Shown here: in pieces, positions 37,301-45,254 of the stretch | Position numbering within the stretch: the stretch's first letter is position 1 | Layout of the letters: each line of letters begins with the position of its first letter | Source: Ostrinia nubilalis | Taxonomy: Eukaryota; Arthropoda; Insecta; Lepidoptera; Crambidae | Length of the DNA stretch: 64,000 nucleotides | Assembly: GCF_963855985.1 (NCBI RefSeq) | Contig: NC_087090.1 | Location: 16,676,501-16,740,500 of the forward strand | Direction of reading: 5' to 3' | Notes under the pieces: generated by a model | Told to the model about the DNA's origin: nothing | What the model saw: the letters and a program-made list of their open reading frames with translations, nothing else | Database searches by the model: none | Translations under genes and position numbers: made by a program

Positions 37301-40300
37301 CTGCGTGTATTCTGGTCGCTGCTGCTACAATAATATTTTTGTTGATCCGTCTGTGGTCCGAGTTGGTGATTGGTATCATAATATAAATGGATGTGTACGG
37401 TAGCCTCAACTTTTATGACCAGAGAAACTACGATAAACAAGTATGGAAGCTTAGATCCTTTCTATCCTGATGACAACTATAATGTCACGTTAACGAGTTC
37501 TTGAGTGGAGGAGACCCTAAGAAAGCCGAAGTGGGTGGGGGTATAGTAGTTTTAGAACACTTTATCATCACAAAAACTTAACGATAAACGATTTTTTGGG
37601 CGGAGATCGCCACTGGTCGAGTTTTATGAGGAAGCTGCATGCGATAAGGGCAGGGTAAAATGGCGCGTATAGGGAAGCCTATGTACTATCGGCAACAGTG
37701 TTAACTGCCCATTGCCAGTCATTTCATCTCGTTCTATCGCAAAGAATCACCATTTGATTAACAGAGCGAGAGCAAAAACGGAAATGGATAGTTAACAGTG
37801 TGGCCGTGTGTACAGTTGTGGACTGATATAGGCTGATGATGATGATGTAGAACAAAAACATTTTATAGTTAATGTAAGTTAGACCTTGGTAAACCTCAAC
37901 AATCAACATTTGTAGGTATGTGATACATACAACGCGCCTACTGCATTTTCGCCTATCAGTGCGAATACAATACTACAGTTTATTTTTACCTCCGGTGGGT
38001 GTGGCTCGGTCCAGTTCGTTGCATCTGTAGCTATGACGCGGGACAGATGCCTCTCAAATAAACACTATGAATGAGGTGATAAAAGGCTGCGCATATTTCA
38101 GAGGCGTAGGTACGTGATATTATGACAACTACCCGTCATCGCTGAAAAGTGTAAATAAGTTTACGTAAAAGTTCGGGACGTAAATAGAACATGATTAAAA
38201 TAATGCTTTGAGATTTGTTGTGGCGATAATATTTAGGTAATACATTAGCCAAAGCATAAATTAGCGTGCACCCCGGCTCTCAGCTATACATATACGCGCG
38301 TGAGGGCTATTATTTTAGGGTTGATCCCTGTAGGTCCTATAGAAATTAGCTGAAATGCAGCACATATTAAGCCAGCATGCAGATTCACAAAATCGACTGT
38401 AAAACCCTAGTAAATTAAAGAAAAGAAACACGGTTATTTACAAGTAGTTTTGCTATAGGTATCTTTGATTTGTGTTATCTAAAATGCTTAACAATGTAAC
38501 CAAACTAACTTTCCATTTAAATTAATAGTGAAATTATACTCGTGGGTTCACGGAGCATAACTGAGTAGATCGAAATTAAACGACTAAATACTGGACTCGT
38601 TTGACTAAAGGCACTTTCTAGGCCGAGTCTAAAAGCTAGAAATCAATAGTCGACATTGTTGCGCCTGCGTCGCGTAGGCTGGCAACATCTGATATTCCGA
38701 TCCCAAGGATAGGCTGGGCAGTTGGAAGTATTTGTATAAGGGCACTGACACAAACAATAGTTAATTAGTACTTAGTCCTTACTTTTTCACCAATATTTTC
38801 AAACATAGGGAGATGCTGTTATGAGTGACAGCGATAGATTTAATTTGTAATTTTACAAATAAACAACGACAATATGAGCAAATAAATTATGCCAACTGGT
38901 TGACATTTCGGCGCCCCGTAAATTGATTATTTTGATTAAGTAAACTTCATTGTGACTTTCATTGCAAAGTGAAAGGATTTTAAAATCCCTAAGATCAACG
39001 ATTTGGCAAATTAGTAACCACTGCAATTAGTTTAAAAAAAACATAACCCTCCTTCTGCCGCAGTCGGGTAACTGTTCACCAACTACAAAAACCAATTGTT
39101 CTTGTAACTCCATATGAACACCACCGCTCACTGTGCACTTGATAACTATCGATAGAACTTCACCTGAATCGCAGATCGTATCAAAGTGTGCGCGTACACT
39201 AAGCAAACTTAGCATAATATTACCAGATCTGGTTACAATATTTTACGCGAAAGCTGCGTGGACGCAGCATAAATTACACGCTGTGCTTTCGCCTTAATTC
39301 TCGCCCTTGAGATATGTACAAACTCCTCACATCAAGCTATAAGTTATAGCATCGTATAGTAATTGTAATAAGAATCATTTTGCTACATAAAGGGATAGCC
39401 TAATGTGCCGCCTGTACGAATAACTTTCCTTCGAGTGTGACAATCCGTGATCCTCGTTAGAATAGGAACCTAGCGGCCTCTTTGTGGCTACAAGAATTAA
39501 TTTAACGTGTACCTGGGTGTATTACACTGCCTATTTTAGTGTTAAGTACTAGGGGAAATTGCAATTGCTTCACGTTAATAATTTTAAGTGTCATGTACCC
39601 GTTAACCGGGTGGTTTCTGGATTTGTGGCGTGCGAACCGTGTTAAGATGTGAGAAATTAGTGCACACATTGTAGCGGGTGTTATTAAATGTGAATTATAT
39701 TTCTGAAATAATTAAATAGTTTCCCTAGTGAGAAGACGACTGATTGAAATTTGAGAAAATGATATGACAATAAGCCTATTTCTTATAATCTATTCGTCGC
39801 CTTATTGAAAATGTTTGCTAACAGAATATCTGTTCGAAAAAAATAGGTAGGACACATAGCTGAAGATGCCCTCAAGAAACATGTTGATTCCATAATTTTG
39901 GAAGTTCAAAACTATACGAAAGCAGGAAAAAATTCATCTGTTTTATTACTTAAAATAGCAAAAGTTAGGCGGAAGCTTTTACCTACTATTTAATCGTGTA
40001 GATACGTACCTCTAACTGAAGCGTCTAGTTATTGTTAAAACGTAAAGTTATGTGATTTTTCAATTTCCGTAGCTTTTCATACAAATTTTATTTGCACGTA
40101 TTTTAACTCAACCGGTATTTTACCACCAACAAATGATGCTAAAATTTAACGAAATTTGTTTTTTATTTTTTCCTCACTACACGTCCGTTCCCGTGTCCTA
40201 CGAGGCACACTGTTACGCAGTTTTCGGGCCATAGCCGCCCTCGCCTCGGCATCACTCCAAACTCCAAATAACAGGAGATGATGAACGCCTGCGATGCTGC

Positions 40301-43300
40301 TGATTAAATGTGACGTTTATTGCTTAGGTGCCTCGCAGACTGGACTGACTGACCTTTAGATAATTTATTAACCCCACAAATACAAGCCCTACATTTTCTA
40401 TTGGGATAATTAAGATTTCGATTCTAGGGAATTCATTTAAATCTTAGAACTGCTTCAGGTGTGAATTGAACCTACGACCGTGGATTGCCTGACGACCGCT
40501 TTGGTTTGAATTTGATTTAAAGCCACCGAAAATGTGTAAATGTGATGCGTACGCGCATTTATTTCTAGAAAAAAGGTTTTTCAATGATGTCAACATGAAA
40601 TTTAGATTTTATCAAATCTCTTCGCCCATACTGCGACCTACTAAGACGAACGCGCAGGTCCTGAAAAACGTACTCAATATAGTGTACAGGTGTATTATAA
40701 CATTGTTTACGATTAGCGAGAACAGCATTATAATATTTTTTGCCGTCTAATTTTACCGCAGCGCGTGACTCCACAAGTTCCTCGGCTCCGGTTGGGCGCC
40801 AAGTGTAAACACTGGCGTTGAAAATAACCGCCTCAATGGCCGTCTAACAGTTGCGTGCATTGCTGGTATTTTTGTTACGTGCGAAATAAACATTCACCTG
40901 TGTGGGCAGTTTTGTAGATTTAGAACTCAGGTAGCTTAACTTTTTCATCTCGTGGACTATTAGCTATAACATGTTTTAGGTTTCAAACTTTCGAGTAGGC
41001 AGGTCGTCTATTCATCGTGGAAGTCTAAGGTTACGGTAAGTTTAAGGCGAGTGGATACTCGCGACACCCTGTCCATTTCAGGACAAGTCAGGAGTTCATT
41101 TCAGAAGTTCCACAAACCACCCTGTCCCCCTGCCGGTAGTGGTAACGGTGCGCAAAGCATTTTAACTGCCTACGAGAATATTGACTGGCAGAGAATGCCA
41201 TCCGGCATTAAGTCCGCCACAGTGCATTTGTTACTTTGTGTGCTGAAGTATAAATAAAGAAATAAATATTGCATACATCGTCGTTTTATATTCGTAACTA
41301 GCGGCCGCCCGCGACTTTGTACGCGTGGACCCCGTTTTACCCTTTTAGGGGTGAAGTTTCGAGTTTTTTTAGGGTTTTCCCGAATATTATTCGATTTTTT
41401 CTCGCCGTACCATCCTTGGTTGCCATTTGCGTCCGCTAGATCGCGTCAGCTCCTCGCAATTCTTATTTTTTCCACTAATTTAAAAATCAGGCGATTTTAT
41501 AGTGTTGGTGAAATGACTATATTGTAATTGCAATGTTTGTGAGAAATTAAATTTTGGTTAGCATCTTTTTCACTCAAAAAGTACTAGGTCGATTTTACGT
41601 GATATTACAATGTCATAGCTTTATACAATAGCAGTAGCATCATTTCATTTCAGAGTGATTAACAGATATTAAGAAAAGAAGATTTCACTTACCTTCCCTG
41701 TGGTACAATGAAAACAGCATACTTGTTGATGGCCTGGGATTTCTTCTGGTCCACAATATACAGGGTGTATCTAGGAGAGTCCTCTCCTGGCTGCATCAAA
41801 TCCAAGGATACCTGAGCCATTAAAACACAAATAAGTATTTCTTTAGGCAAAGTTTTTATACATATTCTATTCTAATTACTAAATAAATAGTCTGCAATAA
41901 CATCTGCTGTTTAGTTTTTTGATGTAGTAAGTATATACACAGCACAGTTAGGGTAATAATCTAGTCCAGATAAAAGATTTGTATTTGAAATTCAGATTAT
42001 GACTATAACCTGTTTTGTATGTCTTAAATAAAATAAATAAACTTTCTCTACTTGATATCTCTCTCTCACTCATAAATTGAAGCATTTGTTTTTCGTACCT
42101 CATTATCCTCATCCAAACTGGTCTTGGCTAACCCATTGGTGACAAATGCAGTGTCTTGAGCTGATTTGATGTAACCAAAGAGTTCGTCTGGGGATGCCAC
42201 TCGCTGCATCTTATCTCCTGCCAGGCACACTTCTAATATCTGGTTGAAAGTAAAGAAAAAAATGGTATTATTATTCAATATGATTGAGAGTTATTTACTT
42301 AATTATCAAAAGTTTTACTAGGTGTAGGCAGATGTAGAGAAATTATGCCCGTTTTCACCATCAATCCCTAATTTTTAAGTGACCCCTATGACAACAAAAT
42401 GCCTGTTATGTGGCACCATAGGGGTCGCTTAAAAATTAGGGATTGATGGTGAAAACAGGCATTAGTCACTCAAATCATAATTTTGTTAAAAACCTTTTCA
42501 AAGCATCTTATGGACTTCTTATGGGGAACTTTCAACTGCATGTTAGGTCCAATCTAAGGCCCATCAGACTACATTTTTTTTGCAAAAACCACACCTAGAA
42601 CAAGTACTGAAGGCTGGCCTTTGTACATTAGATTGAACAATCAAAATGATAAGTAAAAGGTATACTAACCAACTGTGGCATTGCCTTGAATTTAGTAGCA
42701 ACAACAACAAACACAGGCAATGTTGTCCCATCGCCATTCTCTGCATTTTTCTCCTCTGCCTCATGGCATCGGACCACTCGGAACATCCAAGATTTATCAC
42801 AGAACGTATCCAGTAACTTTTTCAAAATGTGACTCTGCAATAGTGATATACAAACAAACCGGCCCCCAAGCTTCAAAACCCTTTTGATTTCTGAAAAGTA
42901 TTTGTCTATTCCTTTCTGAGTTTCTTCACCATCGTCCGGCATAAGAGCGTCTAGAGTCCCTTTATCAAGAACAACATTAAATTCCTCATCACTGAAAGTA
43001 GTTTTCATTGCATCCATGCACAGGAACTTCATATTTGTTCTGTGGGCGTTAATAGACGTCATCTGGCGTATTACGACTTCAGACACGTCTATGTTGGTGA
43101 TGTTAGTGTATCCTACGTCGTATAAATCAGCACTGAGGCTAGAGTTGCCGCACCCGGTAATGAGTATGGAATCTTTGGGTTTAATGTACTTATGAAGCTG
43201 TGAGCAGAGTTCCATATACTCTCCATACCTAGAATATAAATAAATACATAAGTTTGACGAGGATTCTTTAAAATACAAGCTGAAAAAGGGCAAAACAGAA

Positions 43301-43413
43301 CTGAAAGAATAAGTAACCTACCACTCGAAAGCTTTATTGCCTCTCTTCTTGAAAAACTTGTTCCAATAATCTTTCTCACTAAACTCCTTGTGGCTTTTTG
43401 GAAGAAGATTCAT
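22126..43413 (-). CDS. METTL13: METTL13 (eEF1A lysine and N-terminal methyltransferase) homolog, ten coding exons
   Basis: Minus-strand coding exons: 43413-43322, 43228-42670, 42239-42099, 41811-41693, 34250-34070, 33198-33021, 31636-31467, 25270-25141, 23228-23100 and 22397-22126. All junctions keep phase and the sum is 656 residues (human about 699). The N-terminal methyltransferase domain has the SAM motif [20 protein letters not shown] and the acidic motif [11 protein letters not shown]. The C-terminal spermidine-synthase-like domain has [23 protein letters not shown] and VMFDMDSKD. In the human enzyme the two domains methylate Lys55 and the N-terminus of eEF1A respectively. The insertion of an 18.6 kb transposon 64 bp upstream of the start codon may affect its promoter. 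Confidence 0.93.
22690..22900. repeat. Dispersed repeat with GCGCTCACC / GGTGAGCGC palindromic blocks
   Basis: GCGCTCACCAGTAAGCGCCA and its mirror TTGGTGAGCGC occur here, with related text at 24550-24625 and 27800-28060 in the same gene. This is a decayed MITE family in METTL13 introns. Confidence 0.45.
22949..23058. repeat. Hairpin MITE, copy 1, in METTL13 intron 9
   Basis: TTTTCACCATCAATCCCTAA TTTTTAAGTGACC and its reverse complement form about 35-bp arms around a short loop. A second copy of the family is at 42347-42460. Confidence 0.7.
23100..23228 (-). CDS. METTL13: METTL13 exon 9
   Basis: Acceptor GATTTCAG|GCCACAAG, donor GACG|GTAAGT. Encodes [20 protein letters not shown] and the CPPPQFL motif, strongly conserved in METTL13. 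Confidence 0.9.
23318..23449. repeat. Hairpin MITE in METTL13 intron 8
   Basis: GAACCCGTCATTTCGAAAAC GGCAC at the left is mirrored by GTGCCGTTTTCGAAATGACG GGTTC at the right, a nearly perfect 25-bp inverted repeat. Confidence 0.65.
23855..24526. repeat. Terminal-inverted-repeat element in METTL13 intron 8
   Basis: CCGATTTTTAATTCGACGGA ATT (23868) is mirrored at 24483-24514 (AATTCCGTCGAATTAAAAATC). Outer flanks TTACCGTAATC and GATTA-like sequence also partly mirror. The interior is AT-rich and non-coding. Confidence 0.55.
24882..25103 (+). mobile_element. Non-autonomous Helitron fragment, copy 1
   Basis: Starts TCTATACTAATATTATAAAT and ends GCGCGGGCGGTAAGCTAG followed by T. The middle block (CCACTGAACCGATTTTGATG AAATTTGG and CCCGGGAAAGGACATAGGAT) is shared with copies at 45390-45628 and 61010-61154. 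TC start and CTAG end are Helitron hallmarks. Confidence 0.7.
25141..25270 (-). CDS. METTL13: METTL13 exon 8
   Basis: Acceptor AATTCCAG|GTGACC, donor GGCTG|GTAAGA. Encodes [20 protein letters not shown] and [14 protein letters not shown] is the acidic motif that contacts the SAM ribose in this fold. Confidence 0.9.
25380..25590 (+). mobile_element. RTE-type LINE 3' fragment with (GATGAT) tail
   Basis: Translates in pieces as the RTE reverse-transcriptase C-terminus: [21 protein letters not shown] and a QQWTSCG-like end, followed by AAATGATGATGATAA. A second short tail lies at 25673-25712. 5'-truncated copies like this are common in insect introns. Confidence 0.7.
25921..25970 (-). pseudogene. 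Decayed trace of METTL13 exon 7
   Basis: CTAACCTTCAGGTCATTGTA, then GCACTTCCTCAGGAATAT, resembles the donor end of the exon 7 copies but has diverged. It marks the far end of the duplicated region. Confidence 0.45.
26090..26247 (-). pseudogene. METTL13: METTL13 exon 7 duplicate 1 (open, candidate alternative exon)
   Basis: On the minus strand, CCATCAG|GTAAGACG could serve as an acceptor and AAG|GTTAGT as the donor. The 158-bp body keeps the same phase as the presumed native exon 7 and encodes [15 protein letters not shown] through [15 protein letters not shown]. The first four codons of the native exon are missing. There is no stop. Whether it is spliced is unknown. Confidence 0.6.
26353..26397 (+). 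pseudogene. Inverted fragment of METTL13 exon 7
   Basis: GCAGCCTGTGCATGTTCCTC AGGAA on the plus strand, then GACGACCTGAAG, is the exon 7 3' end in opposite orientation to the other copies, with several changes. Confidence 0.5.
26399..26500 (-). mobile_element. RTE-type LINE 3' tail, minus orientation
   Basis: TCATCATCATCATCATTTCA followed by GCCACAGGACGTCCACTGCT is the reverse complement of the RTE end seen at 25540-25580. Only the last about 100 bp remain. Confidence 0.65.
26655..26880. repeat. Long-armed palindromic MITE within the exon 7 array
   Basis: CTGACTAAAGTCTGGTCGCC and CCAATGACCCCAAGCTACCC on the left are mirrored by GGGTAGCTTGGGGTCATTGG and GGCGACCGGACTTTAGTCAG on the right, with arms of about 100 bp. 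Half copies of it accompany most exon 7 copies (27350-27475, 28475-28575, 30660-30745, 31047-31145, 31297-31400). Confidence 0.7.
26947..27104 (-). pseudogene. METTL13: METTL13 exon 7 duplicate 2 (open; Gly-to-Arg in the SAM motif)
   Basis: Candidate acceptor CCATCAG|ATAAGACG, donor AAG|GTTAGT, 158 bp, in phase. One base change turns VLGLGGGS into VLRLGGGS, which would probably damage SAM binding. Otherwise it encodes the same residues as the native exon. Confidence 0.6.
27522..27679 (-). pseudogene. METTL13: METTL13 exon 7 duplicate 3 (acceptor lost)
   Basis: The body is open and keeps [12 protein letters not shown], but the acceptor position reads CAAGT instead of CAGGT, so in-phase use is unlikely. 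On its donor side it abuts an RTE (GAT)n tail at 27481-27515. Confidence 0.6.
27873..28100. repeat. Mixed dispersed repeats in METTL13 intron 7
   Basis: ATTCCCACCTCTCGTTGCCA, then CCGCTGCAACTCC, matches the element at 12285-12315, and GCGCTCATCAATTGGCGC with GGTGAGCGC matches the family at 22690. These are truncated insertions, with nothing coding. Confidence 0.45.
28396..28474 (-). pseudogene. METTL13 exon 7 duplicate 4, truncated by fusion to the MITE
   Basis: It holds only the last about 79 bp of the exon ([19 protein letters not shown] to CIDDLK) and the donor. It is then joined at GCGCG to the MITE sequence CGTAATTATGTTGCTGTCGC. The same join recurs at 31046 and 31296. Confidence 0.65.
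28646..28803 (-). pseudogene. METTL13: METTL13 exon 7 duplicate 5 (open, candidate alternative exon)
   Basis: Candidate acceptor CCATCAG|GTAATACG, donor AAG|GTTAGT, 158 bp, in phase, no stop. It encodes the native residues through [14 protein letters not shown] with at most conservative changes at the start. Confidence 0.6.
29107..30659. mobile_element. 1.55 kb inverted-repeat element carrying a minisatellite
   Basis: Left GAGGATCA and right TGATCCTC bound the element. Long internal stretches mirror each other (for example 29280-29400 against 30330-30480, sharing GATAGTTT, GTTACTTTATT and ATTCGGATATA-like text). It split the MITE sequence CAATATAATTACGCG, leaving AT on both sides. It is non-coding. 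Confidence 0.6.
29755..30195 (+). repeat. Minisatellite of about 35 bp units
   Basis: Tandem units of the form GGCCAGAAGCTGGGTATGAC TTGCCCCCCCCCC repeat about a dozen times with variable C-runs. It sits in the loop of the inverted-repeat element. The C-runs make the length liable to assembly error. Confidence 0.8.
30967..31046 (-). pseudogene. METTL13 exon 7 duplicate 6, truncated by fusion to the MITE
   Basis: Same exon end and donor as duplicate 4, and the same GCGCG join to CGTAATTATGTTGCTGTCGC. One change in the donor-side text (GGTCGTC for GGTCATC). Confidence 0.65.
31217..31296 (-). pseudogene. METTL13 exon 7 duplicate 7, truncated by fusion to the MITE
   Basis: Third copy of the identical exon-MITE join. 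It lies one unit, about 250 bp, from duplicate 6 and one unit from the presumed native exon. Confidence 0.65.
31467..31636 (-). CDS. METTL13: METTL13 exon 7 (presumed native copy)
   Basis: Acceptor CACCTTCCAG|TGAAAAGG, donor CTGAAG|GTTAGT, 170 bp. It encodes [18 protein letters not shown], then [20 protein letters not shown] and [16 protein letters not shown]. It is chosen as native because the Lys/Arg-rich start matches the family and it is the copy nearest exon 6. The glycine motif is SAM-binding motif I of the C-terminal methyltransferase. Confidence 0.85.
31748..31941. repeat. MITE with 40-bp inverted termini in METTL13 intron 6
   Basis: AGAGTAGGCGCACACCGTTG ATTTTTCGTCGGCCGATAG is mirrored by CTATCGGCCAACTAAAAATC AACGGTGTGCGCATACTCT. 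A short (AATTC)n run lies in the middle. Confidence 0.65.
31985..32115 (-). repeat. Dispersed repeat (CTGCTTCGGGACAATAAATG family), copy 1
   Basis: The text CACTTTACACGTCCCAGTAT through GAGAAGAAGTAGCATAAGAA and CTCAGTCACTATTGTCAG recurs at 36448-36597 and 58445-58575. Probably the end of a LINE or a SINE; its class is not determined. Confidence 0.6.
32116..32735. other. METTL13 intron 6 sequence without recognisable features
   Basis: AT-rich intron DNA. No coding frame or repeat stands out. Confidence 0.5.
32737..32900. repeat. MITE with CAGGGGGC termini in METTL13 intron 6
   Basis: ACAGGGGGCGTAGTGTGAGT TTA is mirrored by AAACTCACACTAATTGCCCC CTG with a few mismatches, over about 160 bp. 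Confidence 0.55.
33021..33198 (-). CDS. METTL13: METTL13 exon 6
   Basis: Acceptor GTTCTCAG|ATCCCG, donor AGTG|GTGAGT. Encodes [32 protein letters not shown] and [18 protein letters not shown]. This is the linker and start of the second domain. Confidence 0.9.
33255..33430 (+). mobile_element. RTE-type LINE 3' fragment with (GAT)n tail
   Basis: Homologous to 25380-25590: the coding end ([20 protein letters not shown], then [20 protein letters not shown]) precedes a GATGATGATGATGATGA tail. 5'-truncated, dead. Confidence 0.75.
34070..34250 (-). CDS. METTL13: METTL13 exon 5
   Basis: Acceptor AATTCCAG|AGAATC, donor GGACAG|GTAAGA. Encodes (R)[20 protein letters not shown], then [14 protein letters not shown] and PYGFTGQ, matching the family block after FIVPQGR. 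Confidence 0.9.
34288..34337 (-). mobile_element. RTE-type LINE fragment, left half, split by a MITE
   Basis: CAGCCAAATGACTTCCACTG CTGGACAAAGGCCTCCTATA is the RTE 3' region on the minus strand. Its continuation is at 36081. Confidence 0.65.
34348..35290. mobile_element. hAT-type element rich in CCGGATATCCGG repeats
   Basis: TAGAGATGAAACGGATA at the left mirrors TATCCGTTTCATCTCTA at the right. CTATCCAA occurs directly before (34340-34347) and after (35291-35298), an 8-bp target duplication typical of hAT. Subterminal clusters of CTATCCGG/CCGGATA (34370-34460 and 35200-35275) look like transposase-binding arrays. It carries a further MITE at 34758-35002 and no transposase frame. Confidence 0.8.
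34758..35002. repeat. MITE (AGGACATCATCCATTTTGG family), copy 1, nested in the hAT element
   Basis: AGGACATCATCCATTTTGGT CCAAAATC is mirrored at the right by GATTTT-like sequence and GGATGATGTCCT. GTGCCGGCCAAAAAATAAAA GTGCTGTATTCTGA is also mirrored. The same family is at 57230-57862. Confidence 0.75.
36081..36435 (-). pseudogene. RTE-type LINE reverse transcriptase C-terminal fragment
   Basis: Minus frame 36421-36080 reads [51 protein letters not shown] and [18 protein letters not shown], a hallmark RTE tail. It continues the fragment at 34288-34337 across the MITE. Confidence 0.8.
36448..36597 (-). repeat. Dispersed repeat (CTGCTTCGGGACAATAAATG family), copy 2
   Basis: CATTTATTTTTGCAAATAGG CTTTCAAAAAGCAC leads into the shared CACGTCC...CTGCTTCGGGACAATAAATG block. 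Confidence 0.6.
36600..37680. other. METTL13 intron 4, no recognisable features
   Basis: Unremarkable AT-rich DNA with a short (TTTA)n run near 36940. No coding frames I can support. Confidence 0.5.
37665..37855 (+). mobile_element. RTE 3' end interrupted by a small inverted-repeat MITE
   Basis: GGGAAGCCTATGT at the left and CAGTTGTGGACTGATATAGG CTGATGATGATGATG at the right are two halves of an RTE end. About 120 bp between them (37694-37816) have mirrored ends (CAACAGTGTTAACTGCCCAT against ATGGATAGTTAACAGTGTGG). Confidence 0.55.
37856..41280. other. METTL13 intron 4, large featureless part
   Basis: About 3.4 kb of intron DNA with no frame, RNA gene or clear repeat that I can support. Confidence 0.45.
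41281..41420. mobile_element. Helitron-like terminal fragment
   Basis: AACTAGCGGCCGCCCGCGAC TTTGTACGCGTGGACCCCGT, then TTTTAGGGGTGAAGTTTCG, resembles another lepidopteran non-autonomous Helitron family whose reverse orientation starts at CTAG. Only one end is present. Confidence 0.45.
41693..41811 (-). CDS. METTL13: METTL13 exon 4
   Basis: Acceptor TGGCTCAG|GTATCC, donor GGGAAG|GTAAGT. Encodes [39 protein letters not shown], the family block ending in PQGR across the junction. Confidence 0.9.
42099..42239 (-). CDS. METTL13: METTL13 exon 3
   Basis: Acceptor TCAACCAG|ATATTA, donor AATGAG|GTACGA. 47 codons: [40 protein letters not shown] and SLDEDNE. Confidence 0.85.
42347..42460. repeat. Hairpin MITE, copy 2, in METTL13 intron 2
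   Basis: Same family as 22949-23058: GTTTTCACCATCAATCCCTA ATTTTTAAG and its mirror, with arms of about 45 bp including the GCCTG/CAGGC ends. Confidence 0.75.
42670..43228 (-). CDS. METTL13: METTL13 exon 2: N-terminal methyltransferase domain
   Basis: Acceptor TATTCTAG|GTATGG, donor CAGTTG|GTTAGT, 559 bp. Encodes [23 protein letters not shown] motif [45 protein letters not shown] and [17 protein letters not shown]. It contains nearly the whole N-terminal catalytic core. Confidence 0.93.
43322..43413 (-). CDS. METTL13: METTL13 exon 1
   Basis: ATG at 43413-43411; encodes [30 protein letters not shown] and two bases of Trp before donor GAGTG|GTAGGT. Matches the conserved YWxxFFxxRGxxAFEWYG start of METTL13. 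Confidence 0.9.
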
Positions 43414-43486
43414 TTCGCTGTAGTGGTGTTCAAAATTTTTATAATAATTTCCAATCACATGTACGTCTCATTTACCGATTTGTTTG
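43414..43486 (-). promoter_or_regulatory. Remaining 5' flank of METTL13, including the transposon target site
   Basis: Only 64 bp lie between the METTL13 start codon and the 9-bp target duplication ATTTGTTTG (43478-43486). The transposon therefore sits in the 5' UTR or core promoter. No TATA motif in a convincing place was seen. Confidence 0.4.
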
Positions 43487-44320
43487 ATGAACATGTCTCC
43501 AACTTCCTCATTGGCCCTAGAGCAATTCCAAGTATACCATCAATAAAAGCCTAATTAGAGTCATCAAACCTCTCAGTCATTCAATTAGAGCCATTAGAAC
43601 TTCATAACTATGAGTTGTTTTCTATGTGTAAGCTGAGGACACGTGTCTCCAGCTGACACATCTGTATCTTCGTAAATATTTATGCTACGATAATGTATTA
43701 TACCTCAAAAATTACAGTCGAATCCAAATAGTAGGCTTTCGACTTTTCAAGACTTTAGCTCAAATACTGTTAAAACCACGATCAAAAAACTATGTGCGAG
43801 CTGGAGTACCGTGTCTCCAGCTTACACATCTGTATCTTCGTAAATATTTAAGCTACATCAATGTTTTATATCTCATAAATTAAAGTCGAATAAAAAAACC
43901 CGACTTCAATTCTTTCAAAGCTTTATTTCGAACCGTTTTCGAACTACGAACCGATACGTATGTGTAAGCTGGTGACACGTAACACACGGTGGATTATTAA
44001 AACCGTATAAGTTAGAGTTGCGTTTTAAAGATCAAATAATTCGTTATAATTGAAGTACACACGAGACATAATTTCAAATCTCTAGGCCTCTTAGTTTCAG
44101 AATTAAAAGCCAAAAACTATTTTCCCGCCAAATAATTCAAATAATATGGGTCGACTGCGACGTTGCCGTTCCGTGCGTCCACTAGAGCAGTCGAATTTGA
44201 ACCTAAAAACTACTACCGTTTGAATCATTTTTATTTGTAGTTTAAATCATTTAATTTCGATTATAAGAATTTTAGACTAGGAGCCGGCTGATTTCTGTAT
44301 TGAGTACTTAATAACCTATA
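43487..44320. repeat. Left 834-bp terminal inverted repeat of the MULE/NOF element
   Basis: Matches the reverse complement of 61222-62055 with few mismatches (for example TACTTAATAACC against TACCTAATAACC). Internal motifs such as GTGTAAGCTG(A/G)(A/T)GACACG recur three to four times in it, which could be transposase sites. The arms diverge after TAACCTATA. Confidence 0.85.
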
Positions 44321-44499
44321 TTTTATTAATAAGAAAAAGCTAGGTAAAACAAAATTATATTTTAATATACAAGTATAATAACGAACTTGTTTCCAAAGAC
44401 TCAAATATTTGTGGCGTTTCTAAACGCAACCACTTTAATTTTTATTTAAATACCGTGAAGTCCCACGATTCTGCCACGTCAAGTGGCAAAAATGGGCAA

Positions 44500-44990
44500 C
44501 AACTATACAGGGTGGAAACGTTAAGTGATCTCACTCGATTATTTCTTAACTATACAAGATATTAAAAAAACTGGTTACTGATCCTGAAAGTGCTTAATGA
44601 GCTCTTTCAAACGGTACCAATAATAAGTTACAGAATAAACTGGATCTATCTGAAAATTTAATGTTTCCAGCTTCCATACTAAATGTATGCCAGACACACA
44701 ATATTACTTAGAAGTGTAATTTTTTTAATTTAATAATAAATACTTAAAATAAACTCGTAAATTGTATTCTTATTTTAAATTATTAATGAAAAACATTGGT
44801 TTTAGGCTTTACTTGCTATAATATTGTCAAGAGATGAGTGTCATCATGACTGTGGTAGTAGTACTAAATGTATGGAAGAAGGAAACATTGAAGTTTCGGA
44901 TAGATCCAGTTTATTCTGTAACCTATTATTAATACCGTTTGAACCGTTTGATAGAGCTCATGAAGCACTTTCAGGATTTTCCAATCGCGA
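44500..44990. repeat. Partly palindromic MITE with ACAGGGTGGAAACG end
   Basis: TGATCCTGAAAGTGCTTAAT GAGCTC and ATAAACTGGATCTATC are mirrored by GAGCTCATGAAGCACTTTCA and GATAGATCCAGTTTATTCTG. It is an old inserted element inside the left side of the large transposon. Confidence 0.55.
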
Positions 44991-45113
44991 AAGCCCTCAT
45001 TGAATTCTTCTTCTTTTGTTGAAAAAAAAAAAATTAACAATATTAACATCACAAATCACAATCACTACTAAGACATCACAAAATAGACGAAACACAGCAT
45101 TTTGTACAGCATT

Positions 45114-45160
45114 TGCCATAAAGTTAATATTCCTTCGGAAGGAATATTAACTTTATGGCA
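45114..45160. repeat. Perfect 47-bp palindrome
   Basis: TGCCATAAAGTTAATATTCC TTC, one central base, then the exact reverse complement. 23-bp arms with a one-base spacer can form a cruciform. It may be the core of a minimal MITE. Confidence 0.75.
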
Positions 45161-45254
45161 TTTGCACAGAATTGGCCGTAAGGATCTATATCCATAGCCG
45201 TAAAACTTGTATTAAAAAAAAAGATGACAGTTGACTGCAATATTGAGAAACAGT

